NCBI GenBank assembly: GCA_938008865.1
Contig: CALLJA010000632.1
Location: 1 to 6,728 of the forward strand
Length of the DNA: 6,728 bases
From: an uncultured Anaerolineales bacterium
Lineage (GTDB): Bacteria; Chloroflexota; Anaerolineae; Anaerolineales; Villigracilaceae
Direction of reading: 5' to 3'
The notes beneath the pieces were generated by a model. It was not told the origin of the DNA. It did no database searches and saw only the letters and a list, made by a program, of their open reading frames with translations. Every line of letters begins with the position of its first letter. Within the stretch, counting starts at the first letter, position 1. Made by a program: the position numbers and the translations under genes. Shown piece after piece: positions 1 to 5,790 of this stretch.

Positions 1-768
1 GAGGAACAATTCGAGCAGGAGTTCATGGGCGTGATCGACCTGTACAACAAGTACTTCGACATCTTCGGCATCGACAAATACGTCATGCGCCTGTCGCTGC
101 ACGGCAAGGCTGGCCTCGGCAAGAAATACGTGGACAACGAGCGTCTGTGGATCAAGACGGAAGACATGGTGCGCCGCGCGATGACGAACGGCAAGGTGCC
201 CTTCGTGGAAGTCCAGAACGAGGCCGCCTTCTACGGCCCCAAGATCGACGTCCAGATCTGGTCGGCCATCGGACGCGAGTTCACGCTGGCGACGAACCAG
301 GTGGACTTCGCCGTGCCCGAACGCTTCGACCTGAAATTCGTCAACAAGGAAGGCGCGGACGAGATTCCGCTGTGCATCCATCGTGCCCCGCTCTCCACGC
401 ACGAACGCATGATCGGCTTCTTGATCGAGCACTATGCGGGCGCTTTCCCTGTCTGGCTGTGCCCCGAGCAGGTGCGCGTCATCCCGATCACGGACGGTCA
501 GAACGACTACGCTGCCCAGATCGCGGCCCAATTGCGGGCGGAGGGAATCCGCGTCAGTGCGGACATGAGTTCTGAGCGCATGAATGCCAAGATCCGTCAG
601 GCGCAATTGATGAAGGTCCCGTACATGCTGGTGGTCGGCGCCAATGAAATGGCGGCGGGACTCGTCTCGCTGCGCGCCCGCGACGGCAGCCAGCAGAACA
701 ACATCGCGCTGGACGATTTCATTGCCAGGGCAAAGGATCGCATCGCGCGCAGAGCGAAGGAACTGTAA
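1..768 (+). CDS. thrS: Threonyl-tRNA synthetase, C-terminal part (5' end outside window)
   Basis: The enzyme charges tRNA-Thr with threonine in the cytoplasm. The reading frame is open from base 1, so 255 codons of the C-terminal part are seen and the true start lies upstream. Codons about 65-110 carry the class II catalytic-core stretch EAAFYGPKIDVQI followed by REFTLATNQVDFAVPERFDL. Next come IHRAPLSTHERMIGFLIEHYAG (codons about 126-147), containing the class II motif 3 region, and FPVWLCPEQVRVIPI, which leads into the anticodon-binding domain (about 150-255). His127 in IHRA matches in position the zinc-ligand histidine of the family's LHRA motif. The other two zinc ligands would lie outside the window. 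The frame is intact to a TAA and a terminator follows 15 bases later, so thrS ends its transcription unit and is not cotranscribed with infC. The family call is secure. Confidence 0.97.
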   Translation, partial: EEQFEQEFMGVIDLYNKYFDIFGIDKYVMRLSLHGKAGLGKKYVDNERLWIKTEDMVRRAMTNGKVPFVEVQNEAAFYGPKIDVQIWSAIGREFTLATNQVDFAVPERFDLKFVNKEGADEIPLCIHRAPLSTHERMIGFLIEHYAGAFPVWLCPEQVRVIPITDGQNDYAAQIAAQLRAEGIRVSADMSSERMNAKIRQAQLMKVPYMLVVGANEMAAGLVSLRARDGSQQNNIALDDFIARAKDRIARRAKEL

Positions 769-783
769 TCGAATCGCCAAAAG

Positions 784-817
784 AAAACAGGCGGAGGAAA
801 ATCCTCCGCCTGTTTTT
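784..817 (+). terminator. Rho-independent terminator of thrS, probably bidirectional
   Basis: A perfect 15-bp stem (784-798 with 802-816) closes on a 3-base AAA loop. The core GGCGGAGGA pairs with TCCTCCGCC and is followed by a T run (813-817) on the plus strand. The bases on the other side are A-rich (784-787 and just before), so the minus strand also gets a stem followed by TTTT. The anti-sigma-like gene stops at 826, ten bases away, and no other terminator is available to it. One hairpin therefore seems to serve both convergent genes. Confidence 0.93.
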
Positions 818-825
818 GTTACCGA

Positions 826-2274
826 TCATGGATTTTCGGGCGGCGACCAGGTCAACGTCCAGGGGCCGTGAAGTAGGACCGACTCAGTCAAACTCAATTC
901 CACGGTAAGCACCCCGGTCGGAAGCGGCGGCGGATAGACAATATTGTCGGCGTATACCACCGTTTTCCCCTGGTTGACGAGCGTACTATTAGCCTGCATG
1001 TTGTTTTGCTGGTCGGGTGAAACGCCCAGAATATTGATGAACAATCCCACACCTTCTGGCGCGTCACTACCAGAGTGATATTTGAAGAGATAACCGCTCT
1101 CGATGGCTTCCACTGAATCGATGACATACTCATAACCGCGCAGGCGCACAGGGAGATCAATCTCCCACTTTTGTCCCGCTTGCGGATTCAGCCCTGCTTC
1201 GAAGGTAAATTGGGTTGTATCAGTTACCGCGATATTGACCTGATCCAAAGTGATGGTCAGGGGCCCGTGAATGGGCTTCGCGATCTCAAAGGCCCAGTAA
1301 CGGGCACCCCATCCCATCTCTGGCTGCAAATCCGCGCGCACCTTGAAAGCGACGGGATTGCCCAACCCATCTTCGATGTGCGGCAGGTCAGCGTTGGGGT
1401 CCAGGTTGAATTCCACCGGCCCAGGCAATTCCTGCGCATCGGTAAAGTTGCCAACCAAAACATATGAACCTGGCAGTTCAATCACCTTTTCAAGATATAA
1501 CCCAGATCGAGGCGCAAAAGTTGGCATGGCCGGGTTGGGTGTGATCTGCGGATCCCAGGTGGGCGTTGGTCTTGTCTGGATCGAAGGGTAGGAAGAGACG
1601 AAGGTCGCGCCGATTTCGACACCTGGCGTTGCATAATTTACCGGCGCGGGAGACAATCCAAGTGCGATCTGCCAGTTTTCAGGTCCACGCCCTTCGGGCA
1701 AAATGCAGGCAAAAGTCAACGTGACGGTGTTCACATCAGACGGGATCGACGCATAAGTCACGCTTTGATCCAATTTCAGAACGGTACCCACCTCTCCCCC
1801 CACCCCGCCACCATAATCATCTGTCAGCATATCCAATACGGAACCATCCGGGAGTTGCAGGGAGGGCAGCACAGAATCACACGTCAGCGGAGGCCTCTCT
1901 GGCACAATGATGCCATCTATGCGATAGGCAACGAAAGTGCGTTCGGAATCGGCCACAAGCGTGGAAACAGTAACGGTCAGCCCGTCCTTTTCAGCAACAA
2001 CAGGCTCAGGCAAAATGCGTATGGGCAGGCTTTGATTCACCATTCCCACACCAGGGATATACCCCAGCGCCCGCCCGAGCGCATAGGCTACGCCGCTCAG
2101 CGCAAGCACAACAACCAGTGCAATCAACATCGCCAGAAAAGGTCGGGAACGTAAAGTAGTCATCGGAGATTTCCTTTCAAGTCTGGCCGCAAGCTCAGGC
2201 CACAAATTGGTATTCTCCGGGACGCCACGCCGAGCGATGGATTCCAATGCATCCTTCATGCGTTTCTCGTTCAT
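826..2274 (-). CDS. Single-pass membrane anti-sigma-like protein with large outer domain
   Basis: Probable membrane regulator of the sigma factor encoded just upstream; 482 aa. The start is ATG 2274-2272, which overlaps the sigma stop (ATGA) and has AAGGAG six bases upstream. The frame is open 20 codons further up, but that part lies inside the sigma gene. Residues 1-45 are a short charged cytoplasmic tail with NLWPELAARLERK; 46-66 are one hydrophobic membrane helix (FLAMLIALVVVLALSGVAYAL). Residues 70-482 would lie outside the cell: a beta-rich module (about 80-225), a Pro/Thr-rich linker (229-256, PTPTWDPQITPNP) and two further beta-rich segments (about 258-365 and 375-482). The outer part resembles the DUF4179/DUF5643 style of ectodomain. 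Cys132 and Cys190 could form a disulfide. No HxxxCxxC zinc-binding anti-sigma motif is present. The anti-sigma role is inferred from topology and coupling to the sigma gene; it could instead be a coregulated membrane sensor. Confidence 0.8.
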   Translation of the reverse strand: MNEKRMKDALESIARRGVPENTNLWPELAARLERKSPMTTLRSRPFLAMLIALVVVLALSGVAYALGRALGYIPGVGMVNQSLPIRILPEPVVAEKDGLTVTVSTLVADSERTFVAYRIDGIIVPERPPLTCDSVLPSLQLPDGSVLDMLTDDYGGGVGGEVGTVLKLDQSVTYASIPSDVNTVTLTFACILPEGRGPENWQIALGLSPAPVNYATPGVEIGATFVSSYPSIQTRPTPTWDPQITPNPAMPTFAPRSGLYLEKVIELPGSYVLVGNFTDAQELPGPVEFNLDPNADLPHIEDGLGNPVAFKVRADLQPEMGWGARYWAFEIAKPIHGPLTITLDQVNIAVTDTTQFTFEAGLNPQAGQKWEIDLPVRLRGYEYVIDSVEAIESGYLFKYHSGSDAPEGVGLFINILGVSPDQQNNMQANSTLVNQGKTVVYADNIVYPPPLPTGVLTVELSLTESVLLHGPWTLTWSPPENP

Positions 2275-2825
2275 CCTTCGCTCCTTTCCGAAAGCAGGCC
2301 GCGCAATCGTTCCCGCGCCGCGTTCAACATCCACTTGACCGTCCCCACCGCCGAACCTGCCGCCTCTGCCATTTCCTTCTCACTCATCTCAAGGAAATAT
2401 CTTTGAACGACCACCGCTCTTTGTCGCGGCGATAATTTTTGCATGGCATCCCAGATCTGTTTCTGGACTTCGATGGACTCCACCTGCACTTCGACCGACT
2501 CAACCCTTTGGGCCAGTTCCGCCAAACGAGCTTCATCCGATTCGTCCCCGACCTGAACCTGCCTCGCCGACCTTTGCATGGTCTTCACTGAAGCGTTGAC
2601 CACGCTGCGCAGGAACCACGGCTCGAACGGACGCGTCGCATCGAAGCCGCGTATGGAACGGAAGGCCTGCAGGAAGGAATCCTGCACGATGTCCTCGGCC
2701 AGACCCAGGTCGCGCGTGATCAGGTACGCTGTGCGCACAGCCTTCACCTGATGGCACGCGACCAGAAATTCCAGTCCGCTGATATCGCCGTTCTTGAGTC
2801 GTTGGATCGCCTGTTTTTCGTCCAC
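2271..2825 (-). CDS. ECF-family RNA polymerase sigma factor
   Basis: Alternative sigma factor of the extracytoplasmic-function type, directing RNA polymerase to a small regulon; 184 aa from GTG 2825-2823. Region 2 covers about residues 15-85, with the polymerase-binding and -10 stretch GLAEDIVQDSFLQAFRSIRGF (41-61) and FEPWFLRSVVNASVK (67-81). Region 4 covers about 122-180: LSPRQRAVVVQRYFLEMSEKEMAEAAGSAVGTVKWMLNAARERLR in overview, with the helix-turn-helix at about 147-175. Sigma regions 3 and 1 are absent, as expected. I prefer GTG because it gives the usual MDEKQAIQRLKNGD start; a TTG at 2858 in the same frame would add 11 residues but sits almost on the upstream terminator. Neither has a clear Shine-Dalgarno site. 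The linker (86-121) holds a duplicated heptad, VESVEVQ/VESIEVQ. The stop overlaps the anti-sigma start, indicating translational coupling. Target promoters and the ECF subgroup are unknown. Confidence 0.92.
   Translation of the reverse strand: MDEKQAIQRLKNGDISGLEFLVACHQVKAVRTAYLITRDLGLAEDIVQDSFLQAFRSIRGFDATRPFEPWFLRSVVNASVKTMQRSARQVQVGDESDEARLAELAQRVESVEVQVESIEVQKQIWDAMQKLSPRQRAVVVQRYFLEMSEKEMAEAAGSAVGTVKWMLNAARERLRGLLSERSEG
2463..2504 (-). repeat. 21-bp in-frame tandem duplication in the sigma-factor linker
   Basis: Two adjacent 21-base units, 2504-2484 and 2483-2463 on the coding strand, match at about 17 of 21 bases. They encode VESVEVQ and VESIEVQ (residues 108-121). The duplication falls between sigma regions 2 and 4, where length changes are tolerated, and keeps the heptad spacing expected of a helical segment. 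Confidence 0.8.
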
Positions 2826-2864
2826 GTTGTCTACGTTATATATCCGATGACACGTCAAAAGGTT
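2820..2864 (-). promoter_or_regulatory. Candidate promoter and operator for the sigma gene, near-leaderless start
   Basis: Only about 45 bases separate the WD40-gene terminator from the preferred GTG start at 2825. A -10-like TATAAC lies at 2840-2835, nine bases before the GTG, which would put the mRNA start within a few bases of the codon. The -35 side is weak: AACCTT at 2864-2859 with an 18-base spacer. TGAC-N2-GTCA, an inverted repeat (2848-2857), lies in the spacer and could be an operator. AACGTAGAC followed by AACGTGGAC (2837-2820) is a 9-bp tandem repeat with one mismatch that spans the start codon. ECF sigma genes are often autoregulated, but the sequence alone does not show which sigma factor reads this promoter. 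Confidence 0.3.
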
Positions 2865-2870
2865 GGGTAC

Positions 2871-2900
2871 AAAAACTGGCGGAGATTGTACTCCGCCAGC
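2871..2900 (-). terminator. Rho-independent terminator of the WD40 gene
   Basis: On the minus strand a perfect 9-bp stem, CTGGCGGAG (2899-2891) with CTCCGCCAG (2884-2876), encloses the loop TACAAT and is followed directly by TTTTT (2875-2871). It begins seven bases after the WD40 stop codon. It separates the WD40 gene from the sigma/anti-sigma pair, so those two genes probably have their own promoter, although read-through is possible. Confidence 0.9.
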
Positions 2901-2906
2901 CTCAAC

Positions 2907-4994
2907 TTATTGCCCAAACGTGCCGCCTGTCCCTTGAAACTCATATAAGATCTGGCCCGTATCCACATCCCAGAAACGGATGGTGGTGGAAGCCTTGTCC
3001 GCATAGCCTGCTTCCAGGGAGACCAGGGTGTGGGCATCTAGCCATTCCAGGTGGATGTAGAGAGCATTCTCCTGTTGGCCGAAGGATGTAAGCAGGCGTC
3101 CAGTGGCGGTATCCCAAATCCGAATCACACCGCCGCCTGTGGCAAGCTGTTTTCCATCGGGCGACCAGGCCAGGCTGGGAACCTGGTTCTGGTGGGCATA
3201 GATCAACCCATCACAAGCATTGGTGGCAACCGTCCAGAAGCATACCGTTCCGTCGGCATGGCCCGAGGCGATACGCTTTCCGTCGGGCGACCAGGCCAGT
3301 TGGATGGCCGATGCGCCCGCGCGCGGGTCGTACAGGTGAACGGATTCGCCTGTGTCCACGCGCCAGCGGCGGATGCCATACCCCAGATCGCCCGTCGCGA
3401 TCAGGCGCGAGCCGTCAGGCGACCAGGTGATGTCCTGGGGAGGCTGAAGGAAATTGGTTTGCTCGGAAATCACCTTCCCGCTTTCGATATCCACGACCAA
3501 TAGACGGCGGTCGAGAAGGGCAAAGGCAAGCGTTTGGCTGTCAGGCGACCAGGCCAACCCACCAAAGGGAGAGTTGGCTTCCTCCCTACTTTCCCAAGTA
3601 AATACCGTTTCCCAGGTAGTTGTATCCCAGACAATGACGCGCGACAAACTTCCCCCGAACGCATGGTCGGGCAGGTTGCCCACTCCCAGTTTTGTCCCAT
3701 CCGGTGACCAGGCAATACTGAAGACTCCTCTCAACTGGCTCACTTCACGGAACATTTCATAAGAATTCAAGTCGTATAAAAATACACCTTGTGACGTTGC
3801 AATTGCGATCCCCTTTTGATCCGGGCTGATGGCAAAAGTGTAGATCATGTCCGAAAGGCTGACAGCCACCTTTGGCTTTGTTTCGGGAAACGGAATCGAT
3901 GGAGGCATGCCATAGGTTGAGGTGGTGAAGCGGGGCACGGATTCGCCTTCAGGACTTAGCTGCACGTCGAAGGTCCATTGGCCATAATATACATATCCCA
4001 ATGCCTCGACGAATTTGCGATAGGCCTGCTGCTCCGTCATCCCCGCAGGCAGTTTTTTGTATTCAACCTGGGTACCGTGATCCACAGCACGCCATTCCAT
4101 TTCAATACTTTCCCAGTCCCTAAGTTGCTTGAGGGCTACCCGCAATCTATCTTCGGGAATCACCTCGGGCATGGATTGCTCCAAAGACGGGACGGTCAAC
4201 TTAAGCGAATGCGGATTTGCAGAGCCAATAGCGAATCCCAGCTCGACGCATCGTCCCATGCTGACAGGCGGAGTCCAGCCAGGCTCCCCGCCTTTGTCGC
4301 CGGCGTTGTAGTCCGTATCGGACAGGAGGCTGTAAGACATCATCTGCGCCCGCTGACCTTCGAGCTCCAAAGAAGTTTCGCTGCCGACTCCCCAGTCTCC
4401 GTCATCGGGTTTGGTGTAACACAAAAACACCAATGTCGAAGATGGCGAGACCACCACGCGGTCCAAAAGCATCTTCATGCCATTGACAGATTGGTAGCTG
4501 CGTTTCGGCTCGAAAATCAGCGCGGGACGAATAGGGACATTGAGCTTGAAATTGAAATGGGCGAGAGGTTCAACATCTTCGCTGGATTTTACGACCGTAA
4601 AATCCAGGCTGCCGTTGAAATGTTCCGCTGTCAGCGGCGCGGTCAGGCCAAAGTCCAGCAGATAGGTGGAGAGGTCCTCGGCCGGGCCATACGATGCACT
4701 CGCGTTGACAAAGTTTCCGTCCCTACCCAGAAGTTGTACCTGGCTCAGCATGGCACTGGATCCCGTCAAACGGACTCGAAAGACAAAACGAGTCGCGTCG
4801 GCGTAATATCCCTGCAGGCTGGCCGTGATACCATTCTGAGTCTGTGGCGGCAGGTCCAAGGACGAAAGGGCAGGCAGGCCGTTCACCTGCGGCAGGGGCG
4901 GGAGCAACGCCTTCCCTAGGCGATAGGACCCGAATGTGGTTAAAATCAGGGCTGCCAGGGTCAGGACATTCAGCAGAAAGGGCTTTTGGCGCAT
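2907..4994 (-). CDS. Membrane-anchored or exported WD40 beta-propeller protein with N-terminal sensor-like domain
   Basis: Protein of 695 aa, function unknown. The start is ATG 4994-4992 because AGGAGG (5004-4999) lies four bases upstream; an in-frame TTG at 5015 has no such site. Residues 1-5 (MRQKP) are basic and 6-22 hydrophobic, so this is a signal anchor or signal peptide, followed by YRLGKAL (24-30). Residues about 35-375 form a beta-rich region, with NGITASLQGYYADATRFVFR near 54 resembling the outer module of the anti-sigma-like protein. From about 380 there are seven WD40-type repeats, each with a WSPDG-like turn, near residues 390, 429, 482, 525, 569, 611 and 650; strand ends such as VIVWD, IRIWD and IRFWD fit. 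Seven repeats make one closed propeller, normally a protein-binding platform. The N-terminal anchor implies that the propeller is outside the membrane. It probably works with the adjacent sigma/anti-sigma pair, but that is inferred from position and shared domains. Confidence 0.88.
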   Translation of the reverse strand: MRQKPFLLNVLTLAALILTTFGSYRLGKALLPPLPQVNGLPALSSLDLPPQTQNGITASLQGYYADATRFVFRVRLTGSSAMLSQVQLLGRDGNFVNASASYGPAEDLSTYLLDFGLTAPLTAEHFNGSLDFTVVKSSEDVEPLAHFNFKLNVPIRPALIFEPKRSYQSVNGMKMLLDRVVVSPSSTLVFLCYTKPDDGDWGVGSETSLELEGQRAQMMSYSLLSDTDYNAGDKGGEPGWTPPVSMGRCVELGFAIGSANPHSLKLTVPSLEQSMPEVIPEDRLRVALKQLRDWESIEMEWRAVDHGTQVEYKKLPAGMTEQQAYRKFVEALGYVYYGQWTFDVQLSPEGESVPRFTTSTYGMPPSIPFPETKPKVAVSLSDMIYTFAISPDQKGIAIATSQGVFLYDLNSYEMFREVSQLRGVFSIAWSPDGTKLGVGNLPDHAFGGSLSRVIVWDTTTWETVFTWESREEANSPFGGLAWSPDSQTLAFALLDRRLLVVDIESGKVISEQTNFLQPPQDITWSPDGSRLIATGDLGYGIRRWRVDTGESVHLYDPRAGASAIQLAWSPDGKRIASGHADGTVCFWTVATNACDGLIYAHQNQVPSLAWSPDGKQLATGGGVIRIWDTATGRLLTSFGQQENALYIHLEWLDAHTLVSLEAGYADKASTTIRFWDVDTGQILYEFQGTGGTFGQ
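3161..3713 (-). repeat. Repeated DNA motif at WD40 blade turns
   Basis: The plus-strand motif GCGACCAGGC, or a one-base variant of it, occurs at 3161, 3287, 3419, 3545 and 3704. It encodes the WSPDG-containing turn of successive WD40 repeats. The spacings are 126, 132, 126 and 159 bases (42, 44, 42 and 53 codons), so the blades keep DNA similarity as well as protein similarity. This fits blade duplication or homogenisation, or simply strong codon constraint at a conserved turn. Confidence 0.7.
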
Positions 4995-5007
4995 AAAACC
5001 TCCTGTG

Positions 5008-5043
5008 GCGAGCAATCATACAACAGAAGAAGCCCTCCGAAAC
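5008..5043 (-). promoter_or_regulatory. Candidate promoter for the WD40 gene
   Basis: On the minus strand a -10-like TATGAT lies at 5020-5015, giving a leader of about 14 bases that just includes the AGGAGG ribosome site at 5004-4999. The matching -35 position (5043-5038, GTTTCG) is poor against the sigma70 consensus. The promoter may need an activator or another sigma factor, possibly the ECF sigma encoded downstream. The call is weak. Confidence 0.3.
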
Positions 5044-5053
5044 CTACTATTCG

Positions 5054-5083
5054 TTGACGATTCCCCACCGGGTATGGTATCAT
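5054..5083 (+). promoter_or_regulatory. Sigma70-type promoter for infC-rpmI-rplT
   Basis: TTGACG (5054-5059) and TATCAT (5078-5083) are separated by 18 bases, a good match to the housekeeping consensus. Transcription would start near 5090, leaving a leader of about 50 bases before the infC start. Because thrS is closed by its own terminator and 4.2 kb of opposite-strand genes intervene, infC needs its own promoter, and this is the best candidate. Confidence 0.6.
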
Positions 5084-5096
5084 TCGCCCGCTAAAA

Positions 5097-5113
5097 ACCA
5101 GCCTTGCGCTGGT
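5097..5113 (+). promoter_or_regulatory. Short hairpin in the infC leader
   Basis: ACCAGC (5097-5102) pairs with GCTGGT (5108-5113) around a CTTGC loop, close to the predicted 5' end of the infC mRNA. The flanking AAAAAC (5093-5098) and GTTTTT (5119-5124) could extend it with a bulge. It may stabilise the 5' end or take part in control of infC. No match to a known L20 or IF3 leader could be tested. Confidence 0.35.
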
Positions 5114-5130
5114 CGTCCGTTTTTGATAAC

Positions 5131-5145
5131 GAGGAGAAGCTTATC
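5131..5145 (+). promoter_or_regulatory. Ribosome-binding site that sets a non-AUG (ATC) start for infC
   Basis: GAGGAG (5131-5136) is followed after six bases by ATC (5143-5145), the ideal distance for a start. The reading frame from this ATC gives the conserved IF3 beginning (SANDFRVNEGIR). No ATG, GTG or TTG is in frame at a suitable distance; the only upstream candidate, TTG at 5104, lies before the ribosome site. Confidence 0.75.
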
Positions 5146-5700
5146 AGCGCCAACGATTTTCGAGTTAATGAGGGCATTCGCGTTCCCGAGGTCCGCCTGA
5201 TTGGGCCCGATGGCGGGAACGTAGGAGTGGTCCCCATCCGCCAGGCCCTGCAGATTGCGCGCGACGCCGAACTGGATCTGGTGGAGGTCTCGCCGAACGC
5301 CACGCCGCCCGTCTGCCGCGTGATGGACTTCGGCAAGTTTATCTACGAACGCGCCAAGAAGGAACGCGAGGCCCGCAAATCGCAGACCAAGATCGAGGTC
5401 AAGGAGATTCGTCTGCGCCCGAAGACCAACGAGGCCCACCGCGACTTCAAGGTTGACGACGCCCGCCGCTGGCTCAACCAGGGCCACAAGGTGCGCGTCA
5501 CCGTCAAGTTCCGCGGACGCGAGATGGACTATCCAGAGATTGCGCTGGAAGACTTGAAAGAGATCGCCCATGCCCTCTCGGACGTGGCGGTGATCGAAGC
5601 CCCGCCGCAAATGGAAGGCCGCACGATGCTCGTGGTGCTGGCGCCCGGCAAGGGCGGGGCCAAGAAGAAGGAAAAGGGCGAGGCGGAAGCTGAAGCCTGA
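5143..5700 (+). CDS. infC: Translation initiation factor IF-3
   Basis: Binds the 30S subunit, prevents joining with 50S, and proofreads the start codon and initiator tRNA. It is 185 aa from the ATC start. The N-domain (about 5-75) carries DFRVNEGIR and VPEVRLIG, and ends in the family signature RVMDFGKFIYERAK at residues 59-72, which fits the PROSITE IF3 pattern at every position. A linker helix (KKEREARK) leads to the C-domain (about 85-170), with VKEIRLRPKTNEAHRDFKV and VTVKFRGREM, the ribosome-binding part. The last 15 or so residues (GGAKKKEKGEAEAEA) are a charged tail beyond the usual family length. The ATC start fits the known autoregulation of infC: IF3 rejects non-AUG starts, so excess IF3 lowers its own synthesis. 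It is first in an operon with rpmI and rplT. A start at TTG 5104 would add 13 unconserved residues and is less likely. Confidence 0.96.
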   Translation: MSANDFRVNEGIRVPEVRLIGPDGGNVGVVPIRQALQIARDAELDLVEVSPNATPPVCRVMDFGKFIYERAKKEREARKSQTKIEVKEIRLRPKTNEAHRDFKVDDARRWLNQGHKVRVTVKFRGREMDYPEIALEDLKEIAHALSDVAVIEAPPQMEGRTMLVVLAPGKGGAKKKEKGEAEAEA

Positions 5701-5737
5701 TCCGAAAAACGGAAGCAAGACCCAGGATGTTGATCGT

Positions 5738-5761
5738 CCGCGGGAAGTACGCATCCCGCGG
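5738..5761 (+). promoter_or_regulatory. Strong hairpin between infC and rpmI
   Basis: CCGCGGGA (5738-5745) pairs perfectly with TCCCGCGG (5754-5761) around an 8-base loop, followed by TTCATTTTG. The T run is interrupted, so it is at best a weak attenuator. It may be a processing or stability element, or part of control of rpmI-rplT by L20, which is known to repress these genes in other bacteria by binding mRNA that mimics its 23S rRNA site. Which applies here is not visible. Confidence 0.5.
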
Positions 5762-5790
5762 TTCATTTTGTCAGAAAGGAGCAATCAGCC

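Noticed and set aside
147..575. Plus-strand 142-codon frame within thrS
   Set aside because: It is an out-of-frame shadow of thrS, rich in Arg/Pro/Gly as expected of a shifted G+C-rich frame.
784..816. CRISPR- or repeat-like unit at the thrS 3' end
   Set aside because: It is a single perfect inverted repeat with T runs on both strands between convergent genes, which is a bidirectional terminator.
2275..2334. Twenty-codon upstream extension of the anti-sigma-like protein
   Set aside because: It would overlap the conserved sigma region 4 coding sequence; the ATG at 2274 has a good ribosome site and the ATGA overlap.
3978..4919. Long plus-strand open frame of 313 codons
   Set aside because: It lies wholly opposite the WD40 gene, has no recognisable domain or ribosome site, and its composition looks like an antisense shadow.
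5104..5142. TTG start for infC at 5104
   Set aside because: It precedes the clear ribosome site, lies in the leader hairpin and would add residues not seen in IF3 proteins.
5080..5784. Minus-strand open frame of 234 codons opposite infC
   Set aside because: It covers the certain infC gene on the other strand; the G/C-rich third codon positions of infC explain the lack of stops.
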